This document shows positions 41,468-41,872 of a stretch of 41,872 nucleotides of DNA, one piece after another. Both the position numbers and the translations under genes were made by a program. The notes beneath the pieces were generated by a model. The model saw only the letters and a program-made list of their open reading frames with translations. It was not told the DNA's origin and did not search any database. Positions within the stretch are counted from its first letter, which is position 1; each line of letters opens with the position of its first letter. Source of the DNA: Aeromicrobium stalagmiti (GTDB taxonomy: Bacteria > Actinomycetota > Actinomycetes > Propionibacteriales > Nocardioidaceae); the NCBI RefSeq assembly GCF_013283745.1, contig NZ_JABSTZ010000007.1, positions 1 through 41,872 of the forward strand, in the 5' to 3' direction.

Positions 41468-41809
41468 ATGAACAAGACCCAACGCCTGCGTAACACTGCC
41501 GATGGTTTCATGGCCGCACTGGTGGCCAATGGTTTTCGGGGGCCGTGGCGCTGGAGCCATCTGGATTGGGAGCTGCCGTTTTATCAAGCATGGGACACCT
41601 GGCCGCCTCAGCGACGCAACCCGAACGACTTCCCGACCATCAAGCTCGGTGGAAGCGGGTCATCGTCCCAAGGGCGCGAGCTGCTGTGGCAGCTGAAGCG
41701 GACGTCACCATTCCACGCGTACGCGGATGAACCGCTGACCGAGCACCCTCTAGGTGTGATGTCCAGGGAGGTTGTCCCGTTTTGCGGGGCGAGTCGATCT
41801 GACGGGTGA
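41468..41809 (+). pseudogene. Small gene interrupted by an insertion sequence
   Basis: The frame begins MNKTQRLRNTADGFMAALVANGF and is rich in tryptophan (WRWSHLDWELPFYQAWDTWPP, split at W-D). About 97 residues precede position 41760, where sequence typical of an IS481-like end begins; the last 16 residues before the stop are read from the insertion. The intact protein would be longer. I do not recognise the family. It lies 100 bp downstream of the NACHT gene on the same strand and could have been part of the same island or operon. A longer frame upstream overlaps the NACHT gene and is less likely. Confidence 0.5.
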
Positions 41810-41867
41810 AGGCCTCCTGTTGTGGAGTGGAGCTATCTAGGAACCGCTTCACGACCAGGAGGCCTTC
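41808..41867 (+). promoter_or_regulatory. Hairpin that can hide the transposase ribosome binding site
   Basis: GAAGGCCTCCTG (41808-41819) is perfectly complementary to CAGGAGGCCTTC (41856-41867), which contains the AGGAGG ribosome binding site and ends at the base before the ATG. A transcript entering from outside would carry both arms and fold over the site, while one starting inside the 36-nt loop would not. Confidence 0.6.
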
Positions 41868-41872
41868 ATGTC
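41868..41872 (+). CDS. Transposase start (cut by window edge)
   Basis: The ATG at 41868 follows AGGAGG (41857-41862) by 5 nt. Only ATG-TC is inside the window, so the call rests on the context of the insertion-sequence end and on the leader hairpin. Confidence 0.5.

Larger units (their letters stand above)
41760..41872 (+). mobile_element. IS481-like insertion sequence, left end
   Basis: The element probably begins TGTCCAGGGAGGTTGTCCCG at 41760, with the TGT terminus usual in the IS481 family. It contains a leader ending in AGGAGG and the first codons of a transposase (ATGTC at 41868). The rest lies beyond the window. The leader before the ATG is one I associate with actinobacterial IS481 transposases starting MSHAN, but only two codons are partly visible. 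The exact end and target duplication cannot be checked. Confidence 0.6.

Noticed and set aside
1..41872. CRISPR array
   Set aside because: No series of regularly spaced repeats with unique spacers is visible; the GGTGGATCC copies are too few, variable in spacing and in both orientations.

Overview
The window looks like a chromosomal segment of a high-G+C actinobacterium, probably of the Nocardioidaceae (an Aeromicrobium- or Nocardioides-like organism). The G+C content is very high, and many genes are apparently leaderless, with a TANNNT -10 element 6-7 nt before ATG/GTG. A mycothiol S-conjugate amidase (mca) sits next to a DUF4307 gene and greA, an order known from mycobacteria. The genus is an inference; no rRNA or other taxonomic marker is present.

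The left edge (1-120) is the 3' end of an IS5-family insertion sequence. From there to about 36.3 kb the DNA is ordinary, densely packed accessory and housekeeping chromosome. It holds a five-helix membrane protein, a DUF255 thioredoxin-like protein, an AraC regulator, a DUF3224 protein, a CDF transporter with mca, DUF4307, greA, ilvA and a nucleoside deaminase. Next come a MarR/MFS efflux pair, YjbR, an AI-2E-type permease, an ankyrin lipoprotein, msrA, a Mug-type DNA glycosylase, DinB-like proteins and an HxlR/QorB-like pair. An SDR-P450-SDR block (16.6-19.9 kb) carries a decayed copy of the P450 3' end. It is followed by a pirin/phosphatase pair, an SGNH hydrolase, a Bax-inhibitor-1 protein, a PadR/HAAS pair, trmB, a TetR/alpha-beta hydrolase pair and a second TetR/DHFR-like pair. 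A third TetR faces an unusual thiolase-like/enoyl-CoA hydratase fusion. An aldo-keto reductase, an SRPBCC protein, an ABM monooxygenase and an ArsR/zinc-exporter operon complete this part. Many regulators sit beside their likely targets, with palindromic operators visible between them.

At about 36.3 kb the character changes. Some 900 bp carry no convincing gene but contain two copies of a ~47-bp tRNA-3'-end-like direct repeat and a strong hairpin. Next is a single large gene (37174-41367) of visibly lower G+C. It encodes an Mrr-like PD-(D/E)XK nuclease domain fused to a NACHT NTPase and a long C-terminal region. This is the architecture of bacterial NLR-like (bNACHT/Avs-type STAND) antiphage proteins and is the most interesting locus in the window. 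A following small gene is cut by an IS481-like element that runs off the right edge. The right 5.5 kb therefore looks like a small horizontally acquired defence island.

All functional calls come from motif and family recognition by eye; no similarity search was run.
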